Assembly (NCBI RefSeq): GCF_049808615.1
Contig: NZ_JBNCAN010000018.1
Coordinates: 1 to 64,000, forward strand
Length of the DNA stretch: 64,000 nt
Direction of reading: 5' to 3'
Source of the DNA: Modicisalibacter sp049808615
GTDB lineage: Bacteria; Pseudomonadota; Gammaproteobacteria; Pseudomonadales; Halomonadaceae
The notes under the pieces are model-generated. The model was not told the origin of the DNA. It made no database searches and saw only the letters and a program-made list of their open reading frames with translations. Positions within the stretch are counted from its first letter, which is position 1. Every line of letters starts with the position of its first letter. This document shows positions 16,199 through 25,317 of the stretch, one piece after another. The position numbers were made by a program, and so were the translations under genes.

Positions 16199-16693
16199 AT
16201 GAACTCAAGGACGCAGAAGGGGTTTACGCTGATTGAGCTGATGGTGGTCGTGGCGGTGATCGCCATCTTGGCGACCTGGGCCGTACCCAGCTTCTCGAAC
16301 CTGATGGCGGGTAACGCATTGGACCGCCAGGCCGACCGCATCTGGCAGGCAATCACCGCCGCGCGCACCGAGGCGGCGGAACGCCGGACGACCGTGCGGG
16401 TCTGTCCAGGCGATCCGGCCAACGGCTGTAATGCCAATTGGCAAGGAGCACTGATGCTCTTCGCAGATGCCAACGAGGATAATACGTATCAAGCGGGAGA
16501 AGCGGTCATCCGTGTTTTCGATGCGCCTGATAACAAGGCCATCATCACAACGAATAACTCTTCCTCGGGCCTTAGCTATCGAGCCGATGGCTTCACCACT
16601 GATTGGGGGACTTTTACCTTGAGCCATCCCCAGCTCGATGCAGGTCAGGCTCGCCAGATCACCATCTCTCAGGCCCGGGTGCGTCGGAACTAG
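16199..16693 (+). CDS. GspH/FimT family pseudopilin
   Basis: 164-residue minor pilin. The prepilin peptidase site and N-terminal helix are clear at residues 7-30: KG then FTLIELMVVVAVIAILATW. The conserved Glu5 of the mature protein is present. A GspH-type beta domain follows, with the paired Cys pattern VCPGDPANGCNANWQG. The frame stays open 25 codons upstream, but the ATG at 16199 places the leader peptide correctly. It is convergent with pilE and outside the minor-pilin operon, so it may supply the FimU/FimT subunit that the operon lacks. Confidence 0.85.
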   Translation: MNSRTQKGFTLIELMVVVAVIAILATWAVPSFSNLMAGNALDRQADRIWQAITAARTEAAERRTTVRVCPGDPANGCNANWQGALMLFADANEDNTYQAGEAVIRVFDAPDNKAIITTNNSSSGLSYRADGFTTDWGTFTLSHPQLDAGQARQITISQARVRRN

Positions 16694-16723
16694 ATCTGCG
16701 TTTAAGGGCTTATCAAAAGCCTC

Positions 16724-17158
16724 TCAAGAGCCCCAACATCCTTGAGTTGCAGGAGCACGCTGACCGTCCTGACTCAGGGTCAGCGTGCCGCAGCCATCAT
16801 TGGCCTGTGGACCGCCAGGTACCGCCACCGCTCTGATCACGAAGCCGTTGCCACTATCGGTGATATCGATCCTGAACTGGTAACGATTGGGGTCCACTGT
16901 GGCGGCCCCATTCACCACCAGAGGCGGGGTTAGTGCGCCTGGTGCCAAATCATTACCCACCGTGCCATAGGTGAAGGTCTGGCTGTAGCGCCGTTCCAGG
17001 CGCTGTGCCATTTCATTCAGCACCGTCTGAGCCTGAGTGCGGTTGGCCCGATCCACATAGCGTTGATAGGACGGCACTGCGATCGAGGCCAGAATCCCCA
17101 CAATTGCCACCACGATCATCAACTCGATCAGCGTAAAGCCCTTGTTTCCACGCATCAT
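16724..17158 (-). CDS. pilE: Type IV minor pilin PilE
   Basis: 144 residues. The N-terminal class III signal reads MMRGNKG/FTLIELMIVVAIVGILA, with the cleavage site after Gly7 and Glu at mature position 5. Then come a C-terminal globular domain and a disulfide pair near the end (DGCGTL, TQGCWGS). It is the last gene of the minor-pilin operon. Its ATG overlaps the pilY1 stop (TGATG). By synteny with Pseudomonas aeruginosa it is the PilE minor pilin that helps prime pilus assembly, not the major subunit. Confidence 0.88.
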   Translation of the reverse strand: MMRGNKGFTLIELMIVVAIVGILASIAVPSYQRYVDRANRTQAQTVLNEMAQRLERRYSQTFTYGTVGNDLAPGALTPPLVVNGAATVDPNRYQFRIDITDSGNGFVIRAVAVPGGPQANDGCGTLTLSQDGQRAPATQGCWGS

Positions 17159-20100
17159 CAGTTCTCCAGTTCCCGCCAGGCCACCCGTCCCAGGCTGAGC
17201 GGGTTCAAGGGCTCGCCCTCGAATACCTGAGGCTCACCCTTGTCATTGATCGTCAAAAGGTTTTCAGTGTTGTCTTCCAAGTTGGTATCGACGACAGGGG
17301 TAAAGAGCGCACCATCGGTTTTCATCCCCACCGGTATGTCGTCATTGATCTGGTCCTGGCCATCCACAACACCATCATTGTTGATATCCAAGGCTGGCTT
17401 GTTCACCGCGCGCCCTTGAAAAACCGATAGTTGGTAGAGGAAACCGCCATTCTCGGCGCCACAGGTTCCATCTCCCGGGATCAGCGTTGTGATCAAAATG
17501 CGATCGCCATAGAGCAAGGAATCGTTGACCACTCGCTCGTCACCGGGGAAATCCATATACCAGCCATGTTCGCTGTCGAGGCTATTTACACTGCTTTCAA
17601 AGAAGCGCAGTTCCACCGGATTGCCTTGAGTATCGGTCGTGATCGTACTTGTCAGCTTGCGCTCCGTTAGATCGTCTCGCGTCAGCGCCCCTCCTCCAGT
17701 GGAGTCACGGTCACGGACCGCATAGAAGGAGCCCATCGTGCTACGGGGCTCGGCACCAATGATCGGCAGTTCAGGGCGACTGCCGGTACCGAAGAACAGC
17801 ATCGGCCCACCTTCCGGATGACGCCCTCCTTCGACGGCGGTGGTAATGACCTGGTTCGCACCGTTGTCTACTGCCGAGAAAAGCAGTGTGGGCTGGTTGC
17901 TATTGGCCAAGTTACCGGTAAGATCGAAACGCCACAGATTGCCTTGCAGATCCCCGGCATAGGCGGTGTCGACACGCCCGTTACCATCCAGGTCGACAAG
18001 AGAGGCCGTCGAGAGGCCGTTCAGGCCACTCGTTTCCGGCGCCAGCATGCGCAGGACATCGGATGCATCAATCGCACCATCGGCAGCACCCTCCAGCTTG
18101 ACGATATACAGGGCAGCCTTGCCGGAAGGACTGTAATAACCGTTGCCGAATACCACCGCATAATCGCCACTTTCCAGCAACACCAGGCTCGGGTTGCCGT
18201 AGATATGGCCCAGGCTATCGTCGCTATATAGACCCTGCTCGGTGGCGGGGGTGTACTCGAACAAGGCGATGTCGCGAGCCTTGGCTTCACTGAATAGCCC
18301 GGGCTCGGTGACATCCAGGGCGAATAAGCCGCGTCCACCGGATCCCAGGCCACTGGCCAGCACGGTGCGCCAGTCGTTGGTGATGCGCATATCCAAGGCC
18401 GTCGGGCTACCATCCACGTAATAGCGATGGATGTAGTCGGGATCCATCAACTCCACTACGTAGTCCTTCAGCATCCCAGGCATGTAGGCCAGCTTTTCCT
18501 CGCCGGTTTTTACGTCGAAGCCGTGCAGCATGCCATCATTGGCACCGACATAGACCATCGCAGGCCGGTCCTTCATCGAAGCCTTGAAATCGGAATAGGA
18601 CGTGTCGCTCGGCCCAGCAGGAATGTAGTAGCTATTGGGCTCGTCGACGACGAAGGGACGCGAGCCGATCATATCGCCCAGGGGCGCATTACGCAGATAA
18701 CCGATCACATCACCCGGCAGCACGCTTGGATTTAGCGAGACTCCCTTTCCCTGCTTGGAATCGAAAGTAATGAAAGTACGTGCATCCGGACCAGGTAATT
18801 TGGCCTGGGCGTTCCAAAGCTGGTCACCGATGCCATTCGCGTTCGTTTCGAAGGCGAGCAGATTACCCGCCCAGCCATCGGTATTGTCATAGAGCGTCTG
18901 AAAAACTCGACCATTGTTGCTGACACTGTAGCCAAGCCCCGCCCCAGTTCTCTTGCCACTGTTCTGAACCTGTGTGAAGACACTGCGCAGGGCACCGACC
19001 AGTTGGTCGACCTGATTGACCTCGAAGTAAGCGGGTGAGTCTTCATCTGCCGTATTGCCATACTTGGTAGCATAATAAAGAGGTGGCTTGAGTTCTGAAG
19101 CGCTGCCTCCTGAAGCGATGCGGTAGCGTTGGGTGTTAGGGCCATCGCTCACTTCACACTCATCACAAAGAGAACCGTCGTAACCTTCAATGCCCGAATG
19201 AGCGATGAAACCGCTGCTATGGTCGGTGGTGATCTTGCTACTCTCTGGGTCCTCGGGATCTTCGAAGCGTGCATCGGTACCGCTAAGCACGTAACCGACC
19301 CCCATTTTTGCACTAGCCGACTCATGAACGACATCGGTAGTGATCGTCAGCTCATTCCTGCTGGTATCCAGTTCGTAGCTGAAACGCATCTCGAGATCCG
19401 AGTCGTAATCGCCCCCAAACTCGGAGTCTTCCCAGGTAATATCGAAACTTCCCGATTTCGAACCGATGGTAATAGGACGAAAATCCACGATGGCACAGCG
19501 ACCACTGCTATCTTTGTTCTCGCAGGCGGGCACGATCTTCACCGCTCCCAAGTCGATGACCGGTGTATTGGCACTCAGACGTACGGCATAGGTGCTGACT
19601 GAGTTTCCTTGGCTGTCATCGTTGGGGTTCTTGACAATGGGAGTTTCGAAGGCATAACGGGTCAGCCCAGCGATGTTGTAGCTTCCTTCCAGACCCGGCG
19701 CACTCGGGCAAAGGCCCAGCACTTCATCGAAATTCCCGCTTCCGATATTTTTTGCGGTGCAGAGTTTGTTATCGTCGCTATCGTTCTCACCGACGAAGTA
19801 CCTGCCTGATATATTTTCATCCCGAGCAACGCTGTTCGTCCATTTGGCAATACTTTCTTTATCAATCAGATCATCGCTACCTAGCTCGTCCGCATCGAAG
19901 GAAGCTTCACTGGAATTGATGATTACCATGGATTGTGCGGCGCACCAATCGGCGCCTATATCATTATCCCAGGCAGGCGATGTCAGACCATTGACATAAC
20001 CGGTTTCCACCAGACTGAAAGAAGGTGATTCCGAATCCTCGTTCTTCACACTTGTTCCGACATGAAAGGCATCCGTTGGTGATGCTTTCCCTGTCAAATA

Positions 20101-21381
20101 TCGCAGCGCCTCCTGAGTCATTTCCGCTAACGGATTCCCCCAACTGGAGCACTCCCCATTATCCAGTTCCGAGAGTTTCTTTTCCCACTTGCATTCGTCG
20201 CCACCATTCTTTCCTAACTTGTTGTAGGTGCCGTCGCTATAGTCGTATCGCGAGACACGAAAGGCATTAATGTTACTGACGATGCCTGGAACGTTAGCCC
20301 GAAACATCCCGGTGTTGGAATCAAACTCCTCACTAAACTTTCTCGTGTTCGCACGCAACACCCCACCACTCAGATTCTTTTCGTAAGAGCCGGAAAAAAG
20401 ACCGAAATCGACCCCATCGGCAAATTCATGCAGAAGCCCCGTCGGCTTGGGGTAGGTAGAACCTGCATAGGAAGTACACTCATCACCATCGAGGTTGGCC
20501 CCCGTGCAGACTTCCACCCTTACTTTGTATTCGTCATTATTGGTTCCATCGTCGCTTCCTGGAGAGGGAGGGCGCTTGCTCTCTTCACCCTTGTTTTTAT
20601 CGCCTTTCCATTGGCACTGCCAGCGCTCGTTGGCTGCCCAGTTTTTCCACTCCCCTTGAGCCACTCTCAACAGAGGTGGCTTATCAACATGTTTAGATTG
20701 TTTATTCCCGGTATAACCGGTGGTATTGCAGAAGGATACTGGACCCTCACCATTCATGGGTGTGTTTTTATTCAGTATGTTTCGATCGCTGACCACCTTG
20801 ACGAACGAATGGGCATCGTAGGGAAGATAGGCTCTTTCCAGAATGGTGGTGTCGGTTACGTTATCACGTATGCGTTTCCCGCCATAGAGCACCTTGCGCA
20901 GGATGTCCATTCGGGTCATGGAAACCCAGTTGAGAAAATTTCCGCTCCAGTATTTATTGCCGCTGCAAGAATGATCTTCCTTGGCTGCTTCGGCTATTTT
21001 AAAGGAACCACTTTCAAGTTTATTGCTGTATTCGTAACATGACTGGCTATCGAAGTAGCCGTAATAGCTGATGGCGCTCTTGTAGGTTTTGTCGATGCTG
21101 CCGTCCCCATCGATATCGCTCCAATCCGTGTAGGCTTTGAAGAACAACTGATGATCCCGGGACATGACGATCATGCTTCTCGGATCGACATTCGACTGGG
21201 CGCTCTCGGGTATCTTGTAGGGTATATCGGAGTGATAATCCGTACTTCCAACATCTTTTGGGGCGGCAGTGGCCGATGAGTTCATCCATTTTATCGAGAC
21301 GACTTCAGCCGAAAGAGCTGGCAATAATGACAGTGAGAAGGCCGCCAATAAAAATCTGCTTAAATGCCCCGTATATTTCAT
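17158..21381 (-). CDS. pilY1: Type IV pilus tip/assembly protein PilY1
   Basis: About 1,407 residues. A signal peptide is followed by a long variable N-terminal region and a C-terminal beta-propeller of about 550 residues typical of PilY1 (DRPAMVYVGANDGMLHGFD, ASGLGSGGRGLFALDVT). Two calcium-loop-like motifs are visible: DIDGDGSID near residue 90 and DLDGNGRVDTAYAGD in the propeller. I find no von Willebrand A domain (no MIDAS DxSxS) in the N-terminal part, unlike P. aeruginosa PilY1. Base composition is lower in GC over the N-terminal half (about 19,300-21,200). The internal ATG (MKYTGH) is preferred over one 21 bp upstream because of GAAGAG upstream and the better signal peptide. It acts in pilus biogenesis, adhesion and surface sensing. 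Confidence 0.88.
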   Translation of the reverse strand: MKYTGHLSRFLLAAFSLSLLPALSAEVVSIKWMNSSATAAPKDVGSTDYHSDIPYKIPESAQSNVDPRSMIVMSRDHQLFFKAYTDWSDIDGDGSIDKTYKSAISYYGYFDSQSCYEYSNKLESGSFKIAEAAKEDHSCSGNKYWSGNFLNWVSMTRMDILRKVLYGGKRIRDNVTDTTILERAYLPYDAHSFVKVVSDRNILNKNTPMNGEGPVSFCNTTGYTGNKQSKHVDKPPLLRVAQGEWKNWAANERWQCQWKGDKNKGEESKRPPSPGSDDGTNNDEYKVRVEVCTGANLDGDECTSYAGSTYPKPTGLLHEFADGVDFGLFSGSYEKNLSGGVLRANTRKFSEEFDSNTGMFRANVPGIVSNINAFRVSRYDYSDGTYNKLGKNGGDECKWEKKLSELDNGECSSWGNPLAEMTQEALRYLTGKASPTDAFHVGTSVKNEDSESPSFSLVETGYVNGLTSPAWDNDIGADWCAAQSMVIINSSEASFDADELGSDDLIDKESIAKWTNSVARDENISGRYFVGENDSDDNKLCTAKNIGSGNFDEVLGLCPSAPGLEGSYNIAGLTRYAFETPIVKNPNDDSQGNSVSTYAVRLSANTPVIDLGAVKIVPACENKDSSGRCAIVDFRPITIGSKSGSFDITWEDSEFGGDYDSDLEMRFSYELDTSRNELTITTDVVHESASAKMGVGYVLSGTDARFEDPEDPESSKITTDHSSGFIAHSGIEGYDGSLCDECEVSDGPNTQRYRIASGGSASELKPPLYYATKYGNTADEDSPAYFEVNQVDQLVGALRSVFTQVQNSGKRTGAGLGYSVSNNGRVFQTLYDNTDGWAGNLLAFETNANGIGDQLWNAQAKLPGPDARTFITFDSKQGKGVSLNPSVLPGDVIGYLRNAPLGDMIGSRPFVVDEPNSYYIPAGPSDTSYSDFKASMKDRPAMVYVGANDGMLHGFDVKTGEEKLAYMPGMLKDYVVELMDPDYIHRYYVDGSPTALDMRITNDWRTVLASGLGSGGRGLFALDVTEPGLFSEAKARDIALFEYTPATEQGLYSDDSLGHIYGNPSLVLLESGDYAVVFGNGYYSPSGKAALYIVKLEGAADGAIDASDVLRMLAPETSGLNGLSTASLVDLDGNGRVDTAYAGDLQGNLWRFDLTGNLANSNQPTLLFSAVDNGANQVITTAVEGGRHPEGGPMLFFGTGSRPELPIIGAEPRSTMGSFYAVRDRDSTGGGALTRDDLTERKLTSTITTDTQGNPVELRFFESSVNSLDSEHGWYMDFPGDERVVNDSLLYGDRILITTLIPGDGTCGAENGGFLYQLSVFQGRAVNKPALDINNDGVVDGQDQINDDIPVGMKTDGALFTPVVDTNLEDNTENLLTINDKGEPQVFEGEPLNPLSLGRVAWRELEN

Positions 21382-21385
21382 CTTA

Positions 21386-21925
21386 TTACTCTTCGAACAC
21401 ATAACGAGCCTCGATCACTCGGGAAATCTGACCCCGGGGCCCAAACCCCTGCGCGTATACCCGGAAAAACTGGTAACGGTTCTGATTGTTTTCCGCCTTT
21501 CCCACCACCAGGTTCCGAGGCGGGGTATAACCCTCGACGGCATCTTCTTCGACACAAGCGATGACATAGCGTGGGTTCTGCGCAAGATTGCCCCCGTTCA
21601 AGGCAAAAGGAACGTCCGTCCAATTCGCCACTTTTTGGAAGTCGTCTTCGTTCAAGTCCTTGGCAGTGGCGATGTCATAACGGCTGACGATCCCGTTACA
21701 GAAGTTGATGCGATGAGGTGCCTGATCGAAGACATCGAAGGCCTCGCTAGCCGCCGCCTCGGCCGCCTGAAAGGCGATCTGGGCGGCATGATCATTGGTC
21801 GCCAGACGTTGCTGCAGACGGATGGTGTCACTGCCGGCAAACGCTAGCAGCGCCATCAGTGCCACCAGAATCAGGGTTACCAGCAGCGCCATGCCGGATT
21901 GTCTCCGCGAGTAGCATCTCTTCAT
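21386..21925 (-). CDS. pilX: Type IV pilus minor pilin PilX
   Basis: 179 residues. The N-terminus (MKRCYSRRQSGMALLVTLIL, then VALMALLAFAGSDTIRLQQRL) matches the PilX N-terminal signature: Gly before the cleavage site and a helix without Glu5, as is usual for PilX. The globular domain holds a Cys pair (NFCNGI, VIACVEE). It overlaps the pilW stop by one base. It works with PilV, PilW and PilE to form the priming complex at the pilus tip. Confidence 0.85.
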   Translation of the reverse strand: MKRCYSRRQSGMALLVTLILVALMALLAFAGSDTIRLQQRLATNDHAAQIAFQAAEAAASEAFDVFDQAPHRINFCNGIVSRYDIATAKDLNEDDFQKVANWTDVPFALNGGNLAQNPRYVIACVEEDAVEGYTPPRNLVVGKAENNQNRYQFFRVYAQGFGPRGQISRVIEARYVFEE

Positions 21926-22695
21926 CAGATACCTCCCAGATTGTTACGCAGCGCCACCACGCGGGTCATCCGGGCGCGCATCTGTCGATCGTTGAACACG
22001 CGATTCCCGCCAGGCCAGTTGATGACTTGTTGCGTGGGGGTATCGAAGGTCGCGGTTTCCGAACGCAAAATCAGATTGAGACGCACGGCACGCACAGAGG
22101 ACCAATCCGCCACTGCACCAGCGGGCTGAAAGGCATCGGAGTCGTCCAGAAAATCGAAGGCCATCGCATCGACACCGTTGAGTAGCGGCACTGAACCGCC
22201 TCCGGTATCGATACGCTTGCAGAAGAGCGCCTGGTCGGTGTTGACGCCCAGTTGCATCACCACGACCGTGTCGATGGGCTCATTGATTATCTGATTGTCG
22301 CAGGCGACGATTTGCTGATTCTCAAGCGCGGCCGGCCGAAAACGGATCCAGATCCTGTCCGAACCCGGGTTGCTGGCCACCACCTGACCGGCCCCGAATG
22401 CCGGTACGCTCCCCTTCGCGGGGAGTGATGTGAACTCGGTCTGTTGGTTGAACCAGTAATCGCTGTAGCCGGCCAACAGCAGTTGACGCGTGATCAACTG
22501 CACTGCGTAGCGCTGGCTGTCGGTGATTTCGCTGGAGACGATGGTGGTCTGATAGCTCTGGCGGCTCGAAAGGTAGTAGTTACTCACCAGGAGTACCAGG
22601 ATTAGGCCGATAACGATGGAGATCATCAGCTCGATGAGCCCTACACCCCTTTGCCGGGCCATGCGTTTATAAAGTAAAACGTTCGGGGTTTTCAT
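21925..22695 (-). CDS. pilW: Type IV pilus assembly protein PilW
   Basis: 256 residues from the ATG at 22695, which overlaps the pilV TGA as ATGA; an upstream open extension of 68 codons lies inside pilV and is not used. The class III leader (MKTPNVLLYKRMARQRG) is followed by the helix VGLIELMISIVIGLILVLLV with Glu5. The C-terminal domain has Cys residues in VACDNQI and LFCKRID. It is the second gene of the operon. Confidence 0.88.
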   Translation of the reverse strand: MKTPNVLLYKRMARQRGVGLIELMISIVIGLILVLLVSNYYLSSRQSYQTTIVSSEITDSQRYAVQLITRQLLLAGYSDYWFNQQTEFTSLPAKGSVPAFGAGQVVASNPGSDRIWIRFRPAALENQQIVACDNQIINEPIDTVVVMQLGVNTDQALFCKRIDTGGGSVPLLNGVDAMAFDFLDDSDAFQPAGAVADWSSVRAVRLNLILRSETATFDTPTQQVINWPGGNRVFNDRQMRARMTRVVALRNNLGGI

Positions 22696-23150
22696 AGGCG
22701 GGTTTCCAGCATGACGCAGCCACCCGATGGTGCGTCGATACCGCAACCAGGCAAAGGATCCGCGGCGGTAGGCGGCTGCTGTCGCCAGCGCAGCGAGATG
22801 CTTACCCGATCGACGCCACCTACCTGATTGACTGCAACCGCCGCCAAGCCGTTGGGCAGAGTTTGTGCCACATCCGCAAGCCATGCATCCCGGTGGCACG
22901 CCTCAGGTTCACCTGCGCCACACTTGGGCGACGAAGCTCCCCCCGATACTTCGAATGATTCCGCACTATCGGGATCGGCGCGCATGAGTTCGAGCATGCC
23001 GTTGGCCAGCGAGATGGCATCGACGCGCCAGCGCGCGTCTCGCGAATCCTGCAAGCTCGACAGCTGCAACGCCGCGATGCCAAGTAACGCTATGCTGATG
23101 AGCAATAGCGCTACCAAGGATTCAATCAGTGAAACCCCGTCCTGGCGCAC
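22692..23150 (-). CDS. pilV: Type IV pilus modification protein PilV
   Basis: 152 residues, starting with GTG behind a strong AGGAGGAAGG. A very short leader (MRQDG) is followed by the pilin helix VSLIESLVALLLISIALLG with Glu5. The globular part carries several Cys (PKCGAGEPEACH, GCGIDAPSGGC). It is the first gene of the pilV-pilW-pilX-pilY1-pilE operon. In P. aeruginosa, fimU precedes pilV; here there is no fimU upstream. Confidence 0.87.
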   Translation of the reverse strand: MRQDGVSLIESLVALLLISIALLGIAALQLSSLQDSRDARWRVDAISLANGMLELMRADPDSAESFEVSGGASSPKCGAGEPEACHRDAWLADVAQTLPNGLAAVAVNQVGGVDRVSISLRWRQQPPTAADPLPGCGIDAPSGGCVMLETRL

Positions 23151-23187
23151 AGCCTTCCTCCTGTAGACGGTTACATTCCTGTATCAT

Positions 23188-23206
23188 TGTGTAGTGATAA
23201 TACACA
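23188..23206. promoter_or_regulatory. Possible operator upstream of pilV
   Basis: An inverted repeat TGTGTA/TACACA (23188-23193 and 23201-23206) with a 7-bp centre GTGATAA lies 38-56 bp upstream of pilV, within its likely promoter. On the minus strand TATTAT within it could be the -10. The regulator is unknown. Confidence 0.35.
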
Positions 23207-23229
23207 GTTTTCAGGATTTCAAAACATAA

Positions 23230-23255
23230 AAAAGTCGGGCAAAAGCCCGACTTTT
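23230..23255 (-). terminator. Terminator between ispH and the pil operon
   Basis: AAAAGTCGGGC, loop AAAA, GCCCGACTTTT: an 11-bp stem with T-runs on both strands. It lies 24 bp after the ispH stop and insulates the pil operon. Confidence 0.85.
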
Positions 23256-23278
23256 CAACTTTAAAGGAACGAAATGCC

Positions 23279-24232
23279 TCATCCACTGGCGATTACTTGC
23301 TCCCTCAACTCCTTGGGCATCGAGAAAGTGATGGTCTCTTCTTGCCCTTTGAGTTCTTCAGGCGCTGTAGCGCCCAACTCACGTAGTCGCTCGATTACCC
23401 CATTGACCAGCACTTCCGGGGCGCTGGCTCCGGCGGTAATGCCAATGGTCTCGACATTGTTCAACCACGCCTCATCGATCAGGCTGGCATCGTCGATCAG
23501 TTTGGCAGCGGTGCCCATACGCTCTGCCAATTCTCGCAAACGATTGGAATTGGAGCTGTTGACGCTCCCCACTACCAGCACCAGATCGCTTTCTGCCGCC
23601 AACTGGCGTACCGCGTCCTGCCGATTCTGAGTGGCATAGCAGATATCATCCTTGCGCGGCCCATCGATGGCCGGGAACTTCTCGCGAAGAGCATCGATGA
23701 CCCGCGCGGTATCGTCCATGGAGAGCGTCGTCTGGGTGACGAACGATAGCGTCTCGGGATGGCTGACCTCGAGCGCAGCAACATCGGCTTCATCCTCAAC
23801 CAGATAGATGGCGCCGCCGTGGGAGGTGTCGTAGCGACCCATGGTGCCCTCCACTTCGGGATGGCCAGCATGCCCGATGAGGATACATTCCTGGCCGCGC
23901 TTGGCGTAACGCAGCACCTCCATGTGCACCTTGGTCACCAGCGGACAGGTGGCGTCGAATACCTTGAGCCCGCGCCGCTCGGCTTCCAATTGTACGGCTC
24001 GTGAAACCCCGTGGGCGGAGAAGATCACCGTGGCATCATCGGGAACCTCATGAAGCTCCTCGACGAAGATCGCCCCTCGTTCGCGTAGCGTATCGACGAC
24101 AAAGCGGTTGTGAACGACTTCATGGCGTACATAGATCGGCGGCCCGAGTATATCCAGGGCACGATTGACGATTTCGATGGCACGGTCGACGCCGGCGCAA
24201 AAGCCCCGGGGATTGGCCAGCTTGATCTGCAT
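23279..24232 (-). CDS. ispH: 4-hydroxy-3-methylbut-2-enyl diphosphate reductase
   Basis: Last enzyme of the MEP isoprenoid pathway; an iron-sulfur protein that makes IPP and DMAPP. The three cluster cysteines are present: Cys12 in PRGFCAGVDRA, one in DATCPLVTKVH and one in CYATQNRQ. HEVVHN and the ETIGITAGASAP segment are also present. 317 residues from the ATG at 24232; an upstream open extension is discounted because the protein should begin MQIKLANPRGFC. It follows lspA and fkpB in an ileS-lspA-fkpB-ispH run, the usual gammaproteobacterial order. Confidence 0.96.
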   Translation of the reverse strand: MQIKLANPRGFCAGVDRAIEIVNRALDILGPPIYVRHEVVHNRFVVDTLRERGAIFVEELHEVPDDATVIFSAHGVSRAVQLEAERRGLKVFDATCPLVTKVHMEVLRYAKRGQECILIGHAGHPEVEGTMGRYDTSHGGAIYLVEDEADVAALEVSHPETLSFVTQTTLSMDDTARVIDALREKFPAIDGPRKDDICYATQNRQDAVRQLAAESDLVLVVGSVNSSNSNRLRELAERMGTAAKLIDDASLIDEAWLNNVETIGITAGASAPEVLVNGVIERLRELGATAPEELKGQEETITFSMPKELREQVIASG

Positions 24233-24287
24233 AATGAGCCTCGCTTGATACATGCGGTATCGTGGCGGTGTCAGTAAAATGGTGGTG

Positions 24288-24740
24288 CTAGTGGGTAGTC
24301 GCGGGCCGGACTTCAATCACCTCTACCTCGAAGGTCAGGGTACGCCCCGCCAGGGGATGATTGAAGTCCACCTCCACATGCTTGTCGTCGATCTCGGCGA
24401 TGACGCCGGGCACCTCGCCGCCTGCAGCGTCGGCAAAGGACATTACCAGGCCCTCTTCCAGTTCGGCCTCGGCGCCCTCGAAGCTGTCCCGTGGGATGCG
24501 CTGCACGTTCTGAGGATTGTGCTGACCGAAGGCATGCTCCGGCGCGATGGTATAACTGCCGCTGTCACCATCGGTCAGCCCCGTCAGCGGCGACTCGAAG
24601 CCCGGCGGTAGGTTGCCATCCCCCACCTGGAAGGTCGCCGGCCGCTTGCCTTGGGTGGAGTCGACCACGGTGCCATCCTCCAGTTTGAGGGTGAAGTGCA
24701 ACGTCACCTCCATACCCTCGTCGATACGATACTCGCTCAT
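24288..24740 (-). CDS. fkpB: FKBP-type peptidyl-prolyl isomerase (SlpA-like)
   Basis: 150 residues of the SlyD/SlpA FKBP subfamily. The FKBP core surrounds an inserted flap: LEDGTVVDSTQG, IAPEHAFGQHNPQNVQRIP and DFNHPLAGRTLTFEVEV. It lacks the His-rich tail of SlyD. It lies between lspA and ispH, as fkpB does in E. coli. Cytoplasmic prolyl isomerase and chaperone. Confidence 0.92.
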   Translation of the reverse strand: MSEYRIDEGMEVTLHFTLKLEDGTVVDSTQGKRPATFQVGDGNLPPGFESPLTGLTDGDSGSYTIAPEHAFGQHNPQNVQRIPRDSFEGAEAELEEGLVMSFADAAGGEVPGVIAEIDDKHVEVDFNHPLAGRTLTFEVEVIEVRPATTH

Positions 24741-24761
24741 CTCGCCTATCCTCTACTGACC

Positions 24762-25259
24762 TCAGTGATGGGAGCTCTTGCGTCGGCGCTCGACGCGCGC
24801 CTCACGCAGCGCCTGAAGAATCAGCCCGATAGCCCCCAGTGTGATGGCCGTGTCCGCAAGATTGAAAGCCGGAAAATAGTAGTTTTGCCAATGAAAGGAC
24901 AGAAAATCCACCACATAGCCATGCACTAATCGATCGTAAAGATTGCCCAATGCCCCACCGATGACCAATGCCAGAGAGGCTGCCGTCAGCGTTTCGTGTG
25001 CCTTGAGCCGTGCCATCCAGATGGTCAGGCCAATTACCGCACCGATAGCGATCACCGCGAACAGCCAGCGCTGCCAGCCATCATGGGCCGCCAGGAAACT
25101 GAAGGCAGCGCCGGGATTGTGCAACAGGGTCAGATTGAATACCGGCAATAGTTCCACGGGCTGAGCATAGTAAAGCATGCTGCTGGCCAGGGCCTTCGAG
25201 CCCAGATCCAGTATCACGATCAAGGCCGAGAGCCATAGCCAACGTAGAGGCTTGGCCAT
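24762..25259 (-). CDS. lspA: Lipoprotein signal peptidase II
   Basis: Membrane aspartyl protease that cleaves prolipoprotein signal peptides after lipidation. Four membrane segments. The conserved regions include NPGAAFSF, GNLYDRLVHGYVVDF (first catalytic Asp region) and FNLADTAI (second catalytic Asp). 165 residues from the ATG at 25259. An in-frame ATG at 25325 inside the end of ileS would add a hydrophilic tail of 22 residues and would overlap ileS by 8 bp; I consider it less likely but cannot exclude it. Confidence 0.93.
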   Translation of the reverse strand: MAKPLRWLWLSALIVILDLGSKALASSMLYYAQPVELLPVFNLTLLHNPGAAFSFLAAHDGWQRWLFAVIAIGAVIGLTIWMARLKAHETLTAASLALVIGGALGNLYDRLVHGYVVDFLSFHWQNYYFPAFNLADTAITLGAIGLILQALREARVERRRKSSHH

Positions 25260-25317
25260 GAATCTCGTTTCCGAAGTCACGGAAATCTCGTTTGCTTCAG
25301 CCCCTTTTGTTTCAGCC

